Shown: positions 1-10,090 of the stretch, piece after piece
Numbering within the stretch: the stretch's first letter is position 1
Layout: the number at the start of each line of letters is the position of its first letter
DNA from: Tetracentron sinense
Taxonomy: Eukaryota > Streptophyta > Magnoliopsida > Trochodendrales > Trochodendraceae
Length of the DNA: 64,000 bases
Assembly: GCA_015143295.1 (NCBI GenBank)
Contig: CM026557.1
Coordinates: forward strand, 27,747,760-27,811,759
Direction: 5' to 3'
Position numbers and translations under genes: made by a program
Notes under the pieces: generated by a model
Told to the model about the DNA's origin: nothing
Seen by the model: only the letters and a program-made list of their open reading frames with translations
Database searches by the model: none

Positions 1-229
1 CTCCAAAAATTTCCAAATGGCACTTCAGAGAAATTCCACTGGCTTCTTCTTCAATATCTTGAGGTTCCCAAAGACACTCATTGCGGACGTAGTTTGCCAT
101 CTCTCTCTAACTACCAAAATATACAAAATTTTATCAGCAACAAAACTATTCCAACTTAAATGGTGGGCTGTTAAGAACGTTAAATATTCCAACTTAAATG
201 GTGGGATGTTAAGAACGTTAAATGTTTAT
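1..229. other. Unassigned flank with a 38-bp tandem duplication
   Basis: No coding signal is recognised. Positions 147-222 hold two direct copies of a 38-bp unit built on CCAACTTAAATGGTGGG followed by TTAAGAACGTTAAAT, with one base difference in the shared core (GGGCTG versus GGGATG). The second unit runs into the larger repeat array that follows, so it may be the worn edge of that array. Confidence 0.5.
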
Positions 230-850
230 AGCAAAAGAATAAGACTGTGAACATAAAAATGTTCACAGTAAGATGTTAAGAACACTAGGTGTCCTTGGCA
301 AATTGCTGCGAGCCTCGAGTTCTTAAAAAAAAAAAAAGGGCAGTAAAATGACTGAGGGTAAAATACCCGCAGTAAAATTACAGGTATCAAATGCTCACAG
401 CGAAATGCTATGAACATTAAGTGTTCGCAGCAAAGCACTAAGAACACCAAATGTTCTCAGCAAGTTGATGTGAGCCCCAAGTGCTCACAGCAACATACCT
501 TAAAAATGGGCAGTAAGTTGTCCTAAGGTTAAATACTCCCAGTAAAACTACAGGTATTAAATATCCACAACAAAATGCTGTGAACACTAAGTGTTCACAG
601 CAAAATGTTGAAAACACTAAGTGTTCCCAACAAGTTGCTATGAGCCCCAAATGCTCACAAAAAAATACCTTAAAAACAGGCAGTAAATGCCCTAAGGTAA
701 ATACCCACAGTAAAATTGCAGGTAATAAATATGTGCAGCAAGATGCTATGAACACTAAGTGTTCTCAGCAAAACGCTGAAAACACCAAGTGTCCTCAGCA
801 AATTACAGCGAGTTCTAAGTTCTCGCAGTAAAGCGTCACAGCAATAAAAT
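230..850. repeat. Tandem hairpin repeat, ~170-bp higher-order unit
   Basis: About three and a half copies of a roughly 165-175-bp unit. Each is made of shorter ~28-bp subunits of the type GTGAACACTAAGTGTTCAC, followed by a spacer containing GGCAGTAAA and a short CAGGTATTAAAT-like piece. Most subunits are self-complementary. The clearest is 577-601, with two 11-base arms and a three-base loop; others are at 470-488 and 808-826. The arms vary together between subunits: GTGAG pairs with CTCAC at 470-488, and GCGAG with CTCGC at 808-826. Open frames here (for example 580-831) are by-products of the repetition and are not proposed as genes. Confidence 0.8.
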
Positions 851-1589
851 GGGCGGTAAAAGCCTAAATTAAGGCATTCGCAGCAAAAACGATCATGGCT
901 AAGTACCGTGAGCATTAATTGATTGCAGTAAAATATCGTGAACTCGGAGTAAACCCCTGGTGGTAAAAGCTAGGAATTTTACTTAAGGTTCGCGGTAAAG
1001 ACACTTGCTGCGACTAATCATCGTTCACGGCAATGAAGCTATGACCCTAGGGTTCATTGCTAACATAGAACCCTCTCTATCAGAACCCAAAGAGGGTTCT
1101 GATGGCCCAAAATCATCCACAATCCTGTAAAACAAAAAAAAAGAAATGGATAAAGGAGCGGAAAACCTAACTTCGAAAGAAAAAGGAGAAGGGAGGGAGC
1201 TTGCGGTTGCAGGTTCTCTCAGAAGCTCAAGAAATTTCTTGAGTTTTGAAAGGCAGAATGCCTTATGAGAATTCAGGTTCCCTTCCTAAAGGGAACCGAA
1301 AATCTTGGATCCAACCATCCATTTTAAAATGGACGGTTCAGATGGAGAACAGCCGACGCCGTTCTTTGCATTTAATGAAGACGGGATGCTCATCATAAGT
1401 GTCCCATGCGCCAAAAGAGGAATCAAGCCTCTTGGCATTCCATCCACGTGGTAGGATCTGAATGATTGAGTAACCTCAGCCATTCAGATCCTGAGGAGCA
1501 GTTGTAAGTGGTGGCCATTCAGATCCTGAGGAGCAGTTGTAAGTGGTGAAATCTCACCACTTATTTAAGACCCCACACAAAGGGGGTGT
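851..1589. repeat. Series of separate inverted repeats
   Basis: Non-coding stretch with several unrelated hairpins in a row. They are: 1067-1076 with 1091-1100 (AGAACCCTCT/AGAGGGTTCT); an 18-bp perfect palindrome at 1226-1243 centred on GAAATTTC; 1276-1298 (GGTTCCCTT/AAGGGAACC); an imperfect palindrome around 1313-1338 centred on TTTTAAAA; and the arms TAAGTGGTGA/TCACCACTTA near 1541-1564. A 35-bp direct duplication containing CCATTCAGATCCTGAGGAGC lies at about 1479-1548. It probably belongs to the same LTR-like unit as the arrays on either side. Confidence 0.65.
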
Positions 1590-2465
1590 GCATTTTACCG
1601 CCCTAAATTGAAATCAATCAAAGGGTAGCAAGGATCCCCCTTGCTGCCCCAAATTAAAATTAAACTAAAGGGGTCTTTAATAGACCCCACTCTGGCAGCA
1701 AGGAGCCCCTTGCTGCCCCAAATCAAAATTAAACAAGAGGGGTCTTTAATAGACCCCACTCTGGCAGCCAGGAAGTACCCTTGCTGCCCCAAATTAAAAT
1801 TAAATGAGAGGGGTCATTAATTGACCCCACCTTGGTAGCAAGGAAGCACCTTTGCTACCCCAAATTGAAATTAAAGAAATGGGGTCATTAATAGACCCCA
1901 CCTTGGTAGCAAGGAAGTACCCTTGCTGCCCCAAATTGAAATTAAAGAAATGGGGTCTTTAATAGACCCCGCCTTGGCAGCAAGAAAGCACCCTTGCTGC
2001 CCCAAATTAAAATTAAAGAAATAGGGTCTTTAATGGACCCCACCTTAACAGCAAGGAAGCACCCTTGCTGCTCCAAATTGAAATTAAAGAAATGGGGTCT
2101 TTAATAGACCCCACCTTGGCAGCAAGGAAGCACCCTTGCTGCCCCAAATTGAAATTAAATGAGTTGGGGTCCTTAATAGACCCCACCTTGGCAGCAAGGA
2201 GCCTCCTTACTGCCCCGAATTAAAAGGGATCTTTTAATAGACCCCACCTTAGCAGCAAGGAGCTCCCTTGCTGCCCCCAAATTAAAAAGGAGTCTTTTAA
2301 TATACCACACCTTGGTAGCAAGGAGCCCCCTTGCTGCCCCAAATTAAAAGGGGTCTTTTAATAGACCCCACCTTGGCAGCAAGGAGCTCCCTTTGCTGCC
2401 CCGAATTAAAAGGGGTCCGTAACAGACCCCTACCTTGGCAACAAGGAATTCCCTTGCTGCTCCAA
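1590..2465. repeat. Tandem array of 61-75-bp double-hairpin units (~12 copies)
   Basis: About twelve head-to-tail units. Each carries two inverted repeats: GGGGTCTTTAATAGACCCC, then GCAGCAAGG...CCTTGCTGC, separated by CAAATTGAAATTAAAGAAAT-like spacer. Left units are about 71-75 bp. From about 2195 onward the spacer is shorter and the period is about 61 bp. Arm changes are often matched: at 1810-1828 the first hairpin reads GGGGTCA/TGACCCC, and at 1834-1859 the second reads GGTAGCAA/TTGCTACC. No protein is predicted. The array lies some 200 bp upstream of a TATA box and is most simply an LTR U3 minisatellite. Confidence 0.85.
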
Positions 2466-2980
2466 GTTAAAGATGACTAAAATGTTATCTTCCACTACTA
2501 TCTGGCAGTCCGGTAGTAGGTATAATACCCACTACCTACCCACGATCCAAAAATGGAGGGTGAGGGATAGTCCCCACTCTCCCACAAAGAGGACAAATGT
2601 CCCCTTCACAAAGAAAGAAATGCAGTTAGAAGGAGGTGGTTATGAAACCACCCCTCATTAACTCCCACAATATAAAAGGTGGGAAAGAAGGCACATCGGG
2701 ACATCCAGAATATCAAAAAGAGTAGGAGAACCAGAGAAGAACTCCAGCAAAAATGAAGCCAGAGCTCCAATGGAAGAAATGAGGTAGGCAAAATGCCTAC
2801 CCTTCCTCTTTCTCTCCCTCTTGTTCTCTCATTTCAAAAGACCTCTATTAGAGGCAACTGTAAATGCCGAAATGGGGCATTCGGGACCCCTTTTATCAAA
2901 TAAAAATACTACGCTTATCTCTCTTTCTCACTTCTTCTTAATCAGAGGTATCTCTCCCAAAAGAGAGTGTAATTAACGGC
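2466..2980 (+). mobile_element. Probable LTR promoter and R/U5 segment (fragment)
   Basis: A TATA box (TATAAAAGG, 2671-2679) is followed by a CT-rich leader. More short hairpins follow: GGTGGTT/AACCACC near 2636-2653, GGTAGGCA/TGCCTACC near 2782-2800, and CCTCTATTAGAGG near 2841-2853. With the hairpin arrays upstream this looks like the promoter-proximal part of a long LTR, perhaps Ogre/Tat type, since the clear Ogre LTR at 41758-44894 also has stacked hairpins upstream of its TATA box. Neither LTR end nor a primer-binding site could be fixed, so the class is inferred. Confidence 0.4.
2671..2679 (+). promoter_or_regulatory. TATA box of the LTR-like segment
   Basis: TATAAAAGG, a good match to the plant TATA consensus, about 200 bp after the last 61-bp hairpin unit. 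The downstream sequence is CT-rich like a transcribed leader. Confidence 0.5.
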
Positions 2981-3482
2981 ATGGTTTCACCTATGTCGGA
3001 AATGGCTCCCCTACATAAAATAATAAACACCATTAATGGAGGGCGTTTGAACAGTGAAGTTCAATTGCCTCACACCCAAGGTGAGGCGGTAGAAATTTGC
3101 CGTTACATTCGTGTGGATTGCGAAAGAGACTTGACACTTGTGAAGTTTTTGCCGGTCTATCGTTATATCATGGATTTGACTTAACAATTTCAAAGTCACA
3201 AAGGTGATTGTGATTTCAACCTTCATTGAATAAAATCAATTAGAGTCTTAATTATATCTTGGGATTTGATGTATGCCCCCCAAGAACTGTTTTTCTAAAA
3301 TTAAAACGAGGCATACTTTCACCCTTAAGGATAATACATTGAACAAAATTTAGTAAAGCAACATCATGAATAAAACATTAGAGTTGTCTAGACTTCATAC
3401 TTGACTGTTAGTCTTATGTGTAAAATTTTCCATTGAGGAGACTCATGGTTTACTATTTATTCTCAAGATAATCATAATAAGA
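2981..3482. other. Unassigned sequence
   Basis: A short open frame at 2981-3184 (67 residues, plus) has no recognisable motif and is not proposed as a gene. The rest is AT-rich and non-coding up to the LTR boundary at 3483. Confidence 0.4.
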
Positions 3483-5588
3483 TGTCGCGACCCAAAATCC
3501 CCTTGAGAATTTGAGGAGACTTTGGCTCTTAACTTGACTTGACTTGCCATATCAACTATCCTGCACAATATACAAGGCATGCTACAACGGAAGCTAACAA
3601 AATTTTTTTATTTATATAATATGATTGTATTCCAAGAGTTTTATACAATAACAACATCCAAAAGTAAGAGTGGACATGCCCACTCATCTAAACTGTATAT
3701 GCATGACACTCGCTCACATCTCCCAATAATAAGCCTCATAAGGCCATTTGTCCAAATTCTTTCCCTCTTCGGGAATGCCACTTACTGGTTCCTCAACATA
3801 CTCCTCTTCTATCCATGGCTCCGGCATGAAAATGTTAAAGGGAATACTAGCCAGCATCAAAATGCATGACTGAGTATGGAATACTCAGCGTGTACATGCC
3901 ACTAGCTAACAGTGATATAATATATGTCATTGCATGCTTGAAATTTAAAACAATACAACTCACATGCATGCATAAATTCAAGTGTGAAAATAATCTTAAA
4001 TCACATGTGTATGCTTGCTAACCATACTTTAAATCTTACTTTTAGTGTTTTCAAAAAATACTTTTCATTCTTAAAACATAGTTCTTGTCTTGTTTTTGTC
4101 GTATGAGAATCATGTTTGTCTTGTTCGAATTGTACTTGTCTTGCTTGAACATGCTTGTAGCCAGATGTTAGTGCCCTTGAAAACGACTTGAAGCCAGGTA
4201 TGCAAATACCCCTCATTAAAAATACTTGAAACAACTTAAAGCCGGGTATGTAAATACCTTTCATTGAACCTGCTTTAATTTGACACACTAACATCCTTGA
4301 CTAACCCAAAGTTTGACATTATCATTCTTGCTTGTCTTTTCTTGAAGCCAGATATGACATATTCTTAGATATGCCCTATCCTTGACCAACCCTTATATTT
4401 GGCTTTATCATGCGTGCTTGGGTAAATCATGATTTGTCTCAATTGTTCTTGTTGTAAATTTGGAAACTCATAGATTGACTCATTTGAAAATCTTGGAACT
4501 TAAAACTTAAAAAAAACTTCGATCATGCAATGCCTACATGTGCATCGTGCTTGTGAACATTACAATATACTTAAAAACTCTTAAACATTCAAACACGCAT
4601 TTGGTAATTTCATTTCAACATTAGTATAAGCATACATAGGCTACACATCCCCATTTCATCAATAAGCATGCTCTTCATTTCATTTTGCTTATATTTAAAG
4701 CTTAATAATGTAAAATAGTGGAAGGTATACACTTATGCAAGATCATACACATCTACATCATCTAAGTACATGCTTCACATTTTGCATTTCATAATTAACA
4801 CAAGATAACTAGTAGGAAGTACCTACCTTGCAAAGACTTGGGGAAAGGACTTGAAAAGACTCTAGAGTGCTTGTGGAAGTGAAATCCAAGCTCAAATGGC
4901 GCGTGGAATTGATCTCCAAGCTTGAAGAAGAGGATCCAATCTCCAATCTTGATCTCACAAGAACTCCCCCTCTTTGAAACCCTAGCTTTCCTCTTTCTCC
5001 CCAAAATATCTTCCTTAAACTCTCTTAGGTTTGTGAACTCTAAAACCCACGAAATGGGTTGCTATTTATAGGCCAATGGTGTTTAAAAAACCTAATCTCT
5101 ACTTAAAATTCACAGAAATGGGGAAATAACCCAAATCACTAGGGGGCGCTCGAGCGGCTTGGAGGGGCGGTCGACCGGCCAAGAAGAAAGCCTATTGTTG
5201 CCCCATTTTGGCCCTTTTAGGGAAAGGCGGTGGACTGGCTTAGAGGGGCAATCAACAGACCTTTGAATGATACACACTATGGCCCAATTTGGGCCACGAT
5301 GGAGACAGTCGGTCGACCGGCCATGAGGGGTGGTCGACCAGTCACCTGCAGATTTGGAAATTTTCCTTGTTTTCCCAATTTTTTCTCATTTTGAGTGTTT
5401 CCACTCTTCTCTTAACCCACTTAGAGTGACTCAACTCTTTGACCCTGGCTTTAACACTCACACATTTTTTTTAAATTCTTTCATTCATTCATCACACATC
5501 CAAAATACATAGAATACCCTTTTTGGCCAAAAATCACTATTTACAGACACTATTCACCAACTATAAACATGAGTTCTAGGGTTCTACA
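3483..5588 (-). mobile_element. 3' LTR of a Tekay/Del-type Ty3-gypsy element
   Basis: Read on the minus strand the LTR starts TGTAGAACCC at 5588 and ends TTTTGGGTCGCGACA at 3483, giving 2106 bp with TG...CA ends. A TATA box on the minus strand (complement of 5062-5070) is preceded by GC-rich palindromes at 5147-5156, 5168-5177, 5310-5319 and 5331-5340. The element's polyprotein tail directly adjoins the LTR (5589-6262), so this is the 3' LTR. It shares the motif GAGCCAGATGTTAGTGCCCT-type blocks with the solo LTR at 11563-13916 and is the same family. Long LTRs of 2 kb or more are normal for Tekay elements. Confidence 0.85.
5062..5070 (-). promoter_or_regulatory. TATA box in Tekay-type LTR
   Basis: The minus strand reads TATAAATAG. 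It lies inside the LTR with transcription directed toward lower coordinates, and four TCGA-centred palindromes lie 80-270 bp upstream. Confidence 0.55.
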
Positions 5589-6262
5589 TCCTCCCTGTCC
5601 CCTTACAGAAATTTCATCCTCGAAATTGGAACGAACCACAAAACATGCAAACAAAAATAGGAAAACAATTGAGGATATTTTTCCTTCACTTTGGCCTTGC
5701 GCTGCCATGTAGATTCTTTTGCAGAATGGTGTTGTCATCTTAAGAGAACCAATGAGATAGTCTTGTTGCGCAAGACTTGATCTCGCCTATCCAAAATCTA
5801 TATTGGTTGTTCCACTAAGGTGAGATCCTCACAGATTTCCAACGGATTGAGATCGATAACATGTGACAGATCCGGGATATATTTCTGAAGCATGGAAACG
5901 TGAAACACATTATGGAATGCTGCCTTGTGAGTATGTACAACAACTCAGTAAGCAACCTCACCGACTCTTGTGACGATCTCAAACGGATCAACATACCTAG
6001 GGCTAAGCTTGCCCATCATTGGAAATGGCATAACATCCTTCATCGGTGAAATCTTAACAAAAACATAATCGCCAACATGGAACTCAAGATCTCTCCTACG
6101 GGTCTCGGCATAACTCTTCTGCTGACTCTAGGCAGTTTTCAATTACTCCCTGATGATCTTGACCTTGTCTGCGGTTTGCTCGATCAATTCAAGATCCAAC
6201 ACTTTCCCTTTACCAACTTCTTCCCAGTATAGAGGAGACCAGCAGCTTCTCTCATACAAGGC
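5589..6262 (-). pseudogene. Ty3-gypsy integrase C-terminus and chromodomain remnant
   Basis: The minus strand encodes the end of a chromovirus polyprotein. Going toward lower coordinates there is LYERSCWSPLYWEEVG, then FHVGDYVFVKISPMK, then KLSPRYVDPFEIVTRVGEVAY-type GPY/F sequence, then FHVSMLQKYIPDLSHVID, which leads into the chromodomain. The tail includes NFEDEISVRGQGG, the usual ending of Tekay/Del Pol just before the 3' LTR. Several in-frame stops and shifts interrupt it. Catalytic integrase, RNase H, reverse transcriptase and gag are all missing: the element stops abruptly near 6262. In an intact element the chromodomain would guide insertion to marked chromatin. Confidence 0.8.
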
Positions 6263-7087
6263 TTCGAAGGTAATTAAGAGGCATAGAAAATTGAGCTAAT
6301 TGGAACTGTGGGGAATCAGCCAGAGAAGATGGGAGAGGCATGGCAAGCACATGGGTGAGATCATTGATATTACCACCCATGGAGGGGCCAACCGTTGTCA
6401 CGGTTGAAAGAATGAGATAGGTCTACTAGATAGAGGACTGGTGATGATACTCACAGATATGTGTTCTCAGGTCTACTGAATCAGAGAAGAGAGGAAGATG
6501 GGAGTTGCTAGCCGAACCAAAGAAGAAGGAAGATAGGGCATTTGTTGTGAGAAGACTCAGCTGTTCAGAAAATCTAGAAATAGGTGGGGGAAGTGCAGAC
6601 CATGAGAGAAAGAGGAACTATTGGTGATGCTCGGATCTGGACAGAGGGTGCCACTGAGAGGGATTCAAGAGGGGGCCTATCTAATATGCATGTGAGGAAT
6701 ATTTCTCTTTCCCTCTATTATAGTGGGTGTGAGCGGGAGGACCGGATAGAAATGTGGTGGAGGAAATAGGGGCACGTGAGTTGGAGAGATGGGAGAAGAG
6801 AACTCCCTCCATTTCTTCTCATTACGATAGAGAGAGAGATGGTGGATTCGGTAGTCTTTTTTTTTTTGAATCCATGGGAGAAGAAACTCCTTTCTTATAG
6901 AAAATGGAGGAGAGAGAGAGAATGTGGAGTGGGAGTGTCTTCATTTTATTGGTGGATGACTAAGGCTAAGGCAAGAGGGTCAAGGTAGGGGTGTAAGATT
7001 GTAAGACTAGGGTGTAAAGTTGTAAGGCTATGCTAGGTATAGAGTGAGTTGTAAGTTTGAATTTTTTGAAAAGAGTGTAAAGTCCAT
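6263..7087. other. Unassigned purine-rich sequence
   Basis: GA-rich sequence with many GAGAG runs and a T tract near 6858-6868. Open frames at 6584-6769 and 6776-6988 (plus) have low-complexity, unfamiliar products and are not proposed as genes. It lies between the truncated Tekay element and a copia-type LTR. Confidence 0.4.
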
Positions 7088-8355
7088 GTTTTAGTGTTGG
7101 CTTATTCCGTTATCAAAACAGTGAGTCTAGTGTATCTTGTGTCATCATTGCCTACAAGTGTCCAAGACAAGCGAAGATGAAGACTGAAGAAGATAAGTTG
7201 AAGACATTCCGATCATAGCCTTCATTTCACTCATAGGATGGTAAGTAACCTAGATACCGTATTACCTTAGGTGAAAATTGACTTAGAATAATCATATGAA
7301 CCTTAGGTGACTAGATATGTAGCATTAATAGTGTTAAAGGATCTTAAAAAAACCAAGGTTCCTTGTAAGAGGCATATCTTATTGACCATAGCTCCGATTT
7401 TGCTCCATAATATATCAAATCAACCATATTGAAAAGATCTAAAACTTTTTTGGAGAAATAAAAAGAAAAAATCAGATTTTTAAATCCTAATCAACCGGAT
7501 TTATGGGCGGTCGACCAGTTGTCAAAAAACAGCTACTGTATTTTGTTTTTAAGCAAAAAAACTTACAATCGGTCGATCACCCATGAAGGCTGGTCGATCG
7601 GGAAGCATGAATTCAGTATATTTTGAGTTTTTAAATTGGTTTTTTGCTTCTATATATGTTGGGTATTGATTCCCTATTCGAACCAAGGAAGCTTGTGAGA
7701 GTTTAGAGTGTTTTTAAAGGATTATTGGGGTTGCTCTAACCCATTCTCCTCTCCTTTTTCATCCTAGAGATTGCAAGCTATTCTTCCACCCTTGCTTGCT
7801 TGATTATTCCTTTGATTGGAATACTCTTAGGGATTGTATGATTAATTAAAACCATCAACCTGTTCTGTGAAGAACACTTTGGACGGTGTGTTCCGGAGCC
7901 GTTGCAAAGGAGATCGATCCGAGAAGGATCGTGGATATTTGGTCGGTGGAATCCGAAGTCGTCATGGACGGAGATCGATCTTTGGAGATCGTGGTTGTCA
8001 AGACTCAAGAGAAGTAGAGGCTGCTGAGGTTGTTCACGGGTCTTGCAAGAACGTGATTACTTATTGAGACATGTAGAACTAGCTATGGATCGAAGAGTTC
8101 GAGTTCGATTTGGGTGCAGTTCGAGTTTGTAAGTATCTTTACTTTGTCTTAGTGATCTCTTTATTGGACTAGGTCCTGTGGTTTTTCCCAAAAGGGTTCC
8201 ACGTAAAAATCCTTGTGTTGTGGTTTGCTTGTCTTCCCTATTTCCGCATTTTATTGTTCCTCCTCCCTTAGTTAATATTTTAATTGTTAAAACTTAAAAA
8301 GGGTAGATAAACTTTGTAGGGAGACCTAACCACCCCCTTGAATTTGTGAGTTCTC
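7088..8355 (+). mobile_element. Copia-type LTR, probably solo
   Basis: Begins near TGTTTTAGTGTTGG (7088). It carries GTCGAC/TCGATC motifs (7509-7516 and near 7570 and 7592), a TATA box at 7651-7657, and the block GTGGTTTTTCCCAAAAGGG (8178-8196) followed by CCACGTAAAAATC, which is typical of the R/U5 region of Ty1/copia LTRs. It ends near 8355 after CCACCCCCTTGAATTTG. No primer-binding site or internal region follows, so it is a solo or truncated LTR. Exact ends and TSD were not found. Confidence 0.6.
7651..7657 (+). promoter_or_regulatory. TATA box in copia-type LTR
   Basis: TATATAT about 60-140 bp downstream of three TCGA-containing near-palindromes. The position fits an LTR core promoter. 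Confidence 0.45.
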
Positions 8356-8986
8356 AACTCAAATATTATTTTGAGGTTCACCGGATTTTTTCAAAGAGAA
8401 CTCTCCCTCTTCATGAAAATGGTAATTGAGAGGGAAAAAGGAGAGATAAAAGGGGAGACCCCTCCTTGTGTGACTGTAAACCATTAGGTAAGGTAAGATG
8501 TTAGATGGGCTTTTGGTCTTGGGCCATGGGTACGGGTTCATGGGTGCTAAGATTTGGACAAAGCCTTGGGCTATGGCTTTGGGTTTTGATTTTTTGGGAA
8601 TGGGTTTTAGAGCTTGGGAGTGGGTTTTGGTCATGGGCTTTATAGAATGGGTCTTGGGCCTAAGGTATTCCTAGTGATCTAGGCTTGAGACTTAGCTTGG
8701 GTTTGAGCTTGAACTAAGGGCTAGGCCTTAAACCCTTAGCCAAGGTTCTTAGAGATGGACTTAGGGATAGACCTAGGGCTAGTTTCGGTTGGCAGGGTTG
8801 GACCTAGGGTTAGAGTAGGGTTTGATCTAGGGCTAGGGCTAGGTTAGGGCTAGCTACAGTTTAGGGCTTTAGGGTTAGGCCCAGGTTGAGGTTAGGATCG
8901 GTTCTAGGATAAGCCTAGGGCAGACTAATCTTGGTTAGGGCTATTAACCATGGTTAGAAATGGGGTGGAAAAATTTGGTGCTTACA
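8356..8986 (-). mobile_element. Ogre/Tat-type LTR U3 fragment
   Basis: On the minus strand an LTR start TGTAAGCACCAAATTTTTCC lies at 8986, matching the Ogre-type starts at 20021, 44894 and 49894. It is followed by AACCATGGTTAA and GGGTTAGGGCTAG-like repetitive sequence (in plus orientation), as in the U3 regions of those elements. The left limit is uncertain. The start sits 11 bp beyond the splice donor of the exon at 8998-9101, so the element apparently inserted into that gene's intron. Confidence 0.55.
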
Positions 8987-8997
8987 CATAGTTTAAC

Positions 8998-9101
8998 CTG
9001 ATAAGCACTAACTGATGCATAAGCACCTAAGAAGATACTCGATGCCACTGAACCAAGTATTGCTCCAATAACTGCCAATGGCCAAAGTAGGATAGCAAGA
9101 C
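8998..9101 (-). pseudogene. Exon of a multi-pass membrane protein (gene fragment)
   Basis: The minus strand reads TTTGCAG (acceptor) before 9101, an open exon of 104 nt, and CAG followed by GTTAAAC (donor) after 8998. The exon encodes a hydrophobic segment including LAILLWPLAVIGAILGSV and SSIFLGAYASVSAYQ, one or two membrane helices. From memory it resembles an exon of the plant uncharacterised membrane-protein family represented by At3g27390, but that is not verified. An upstream stretch (to about 9388, minus) has further hydrophobic reading frames that I could not join cleanly. The downstream intron is cut by an Ogre-type LTR. I see no other exon of this gene, so I treat it as a fragment. 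Confidence 0.45.
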
Positions 9102-10090
9102 CTGCAAATGGTACACATAAATGCATAATAAAGAACAGCCAATACAATAAATGGAAGAAGGAAGAAATGCACCATTAGTGTGTATGTAAAGGAGTTTACA
9201 TATACAACTCCATTGATGAATACTATCCAATCTCCAAAACTCCACTCCATGTTTATATGGGATGAATGAGTTTGATTGGAGTTGATTTTGAAGGAGAGAC
9301 ATATTGATGGGATAGGAAAAGGGTGCCGATTGATGGGGTTGGAGAGGAGTTGGTTTTGAAGGAGAAAGAGGGAGATAGATAGAGACATGGAGATATAGAG
9401 AGAATTAAGCAGTCTTTTTGGGAAGAGGTTAGTGGCTTTGTATAGTTTGGAAGAGGTTGGATTTTTTTGGTAAACTCAGTAACACCACAAGGTGAATACT
9501 GAAGGCAAAGAAAGGAAACCACACACACTCACACCCCACATGCAAACAAACACACACACACACACACACACACTCATGTAGACAGACCACACACGCAGCC
9601 TTTATAAGCTTCACCCAAGAGCTTCCCAAAACAGGGATTCATTTTGCTTGAAACATGGTTTTTTTTTAGTGAAAGATTGTGTAAATAATTGTCGATCACC
9701 CAATCTTATTCCAATACATGATTATCATATGTTCAATTACCTAAACTTTTTCTGTTACTATCCCCTACTCTATTCAATCAATATAACCGAATAAGGTAGT
9801 ATGATTGAAGAGAATTTCTATTAATGCTTATACCCCTCATTCTCTCATTATATATGTATATATATATTCAATAAAAATTCAGTATCCATCATGATTGTTG
9901 ATTGATTTGGAGATTCTGGACAATTCCTAATACACAACTTTAATTTCAAAAATAGATGTCTATAAATTATAATGATATAAACTCATGTTATGTGCTATAG
10001 TATAAGTTGTAGTGTGCATATATAAACTTAGGGCTATTTGACAAGCGATTAACTATGGTTGCATAGTAGTTTTATTATATATAGATACTT
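9102..10090. other. Non-coding flank with (AC)n and (TA)n microsatellites
   Basis: Contains an (AC)n run at about 9549-9573 and a short (TA)n run near 9853-9866. Up to about 9390 it may be intron or upstream exon of the membrane-protein fragment. The remainder is AT-rich with no recognisable gene. Confidence 0.45.

Noticed and set aside
580-831. 83-residue frame with repeated NTKCSQQ
   Set aside because: Translation of the hairpin tandem repeat; no start context or known domain.
1590-2465. CRISPR-like regular array
   Set aside because: Units are contiguous with no unique spacers, lie in plant nuclear repeat DNA and have no cas genes nearby. It is a minisatellite.
9008-9528. Larger membrane-protein gene on the minus strand (126- and 91-residue frames)
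   Set aside because: Only the 8998-9101 exon has a consistent frame with splice sites. The upstream frames overlap one another and do not join to it.
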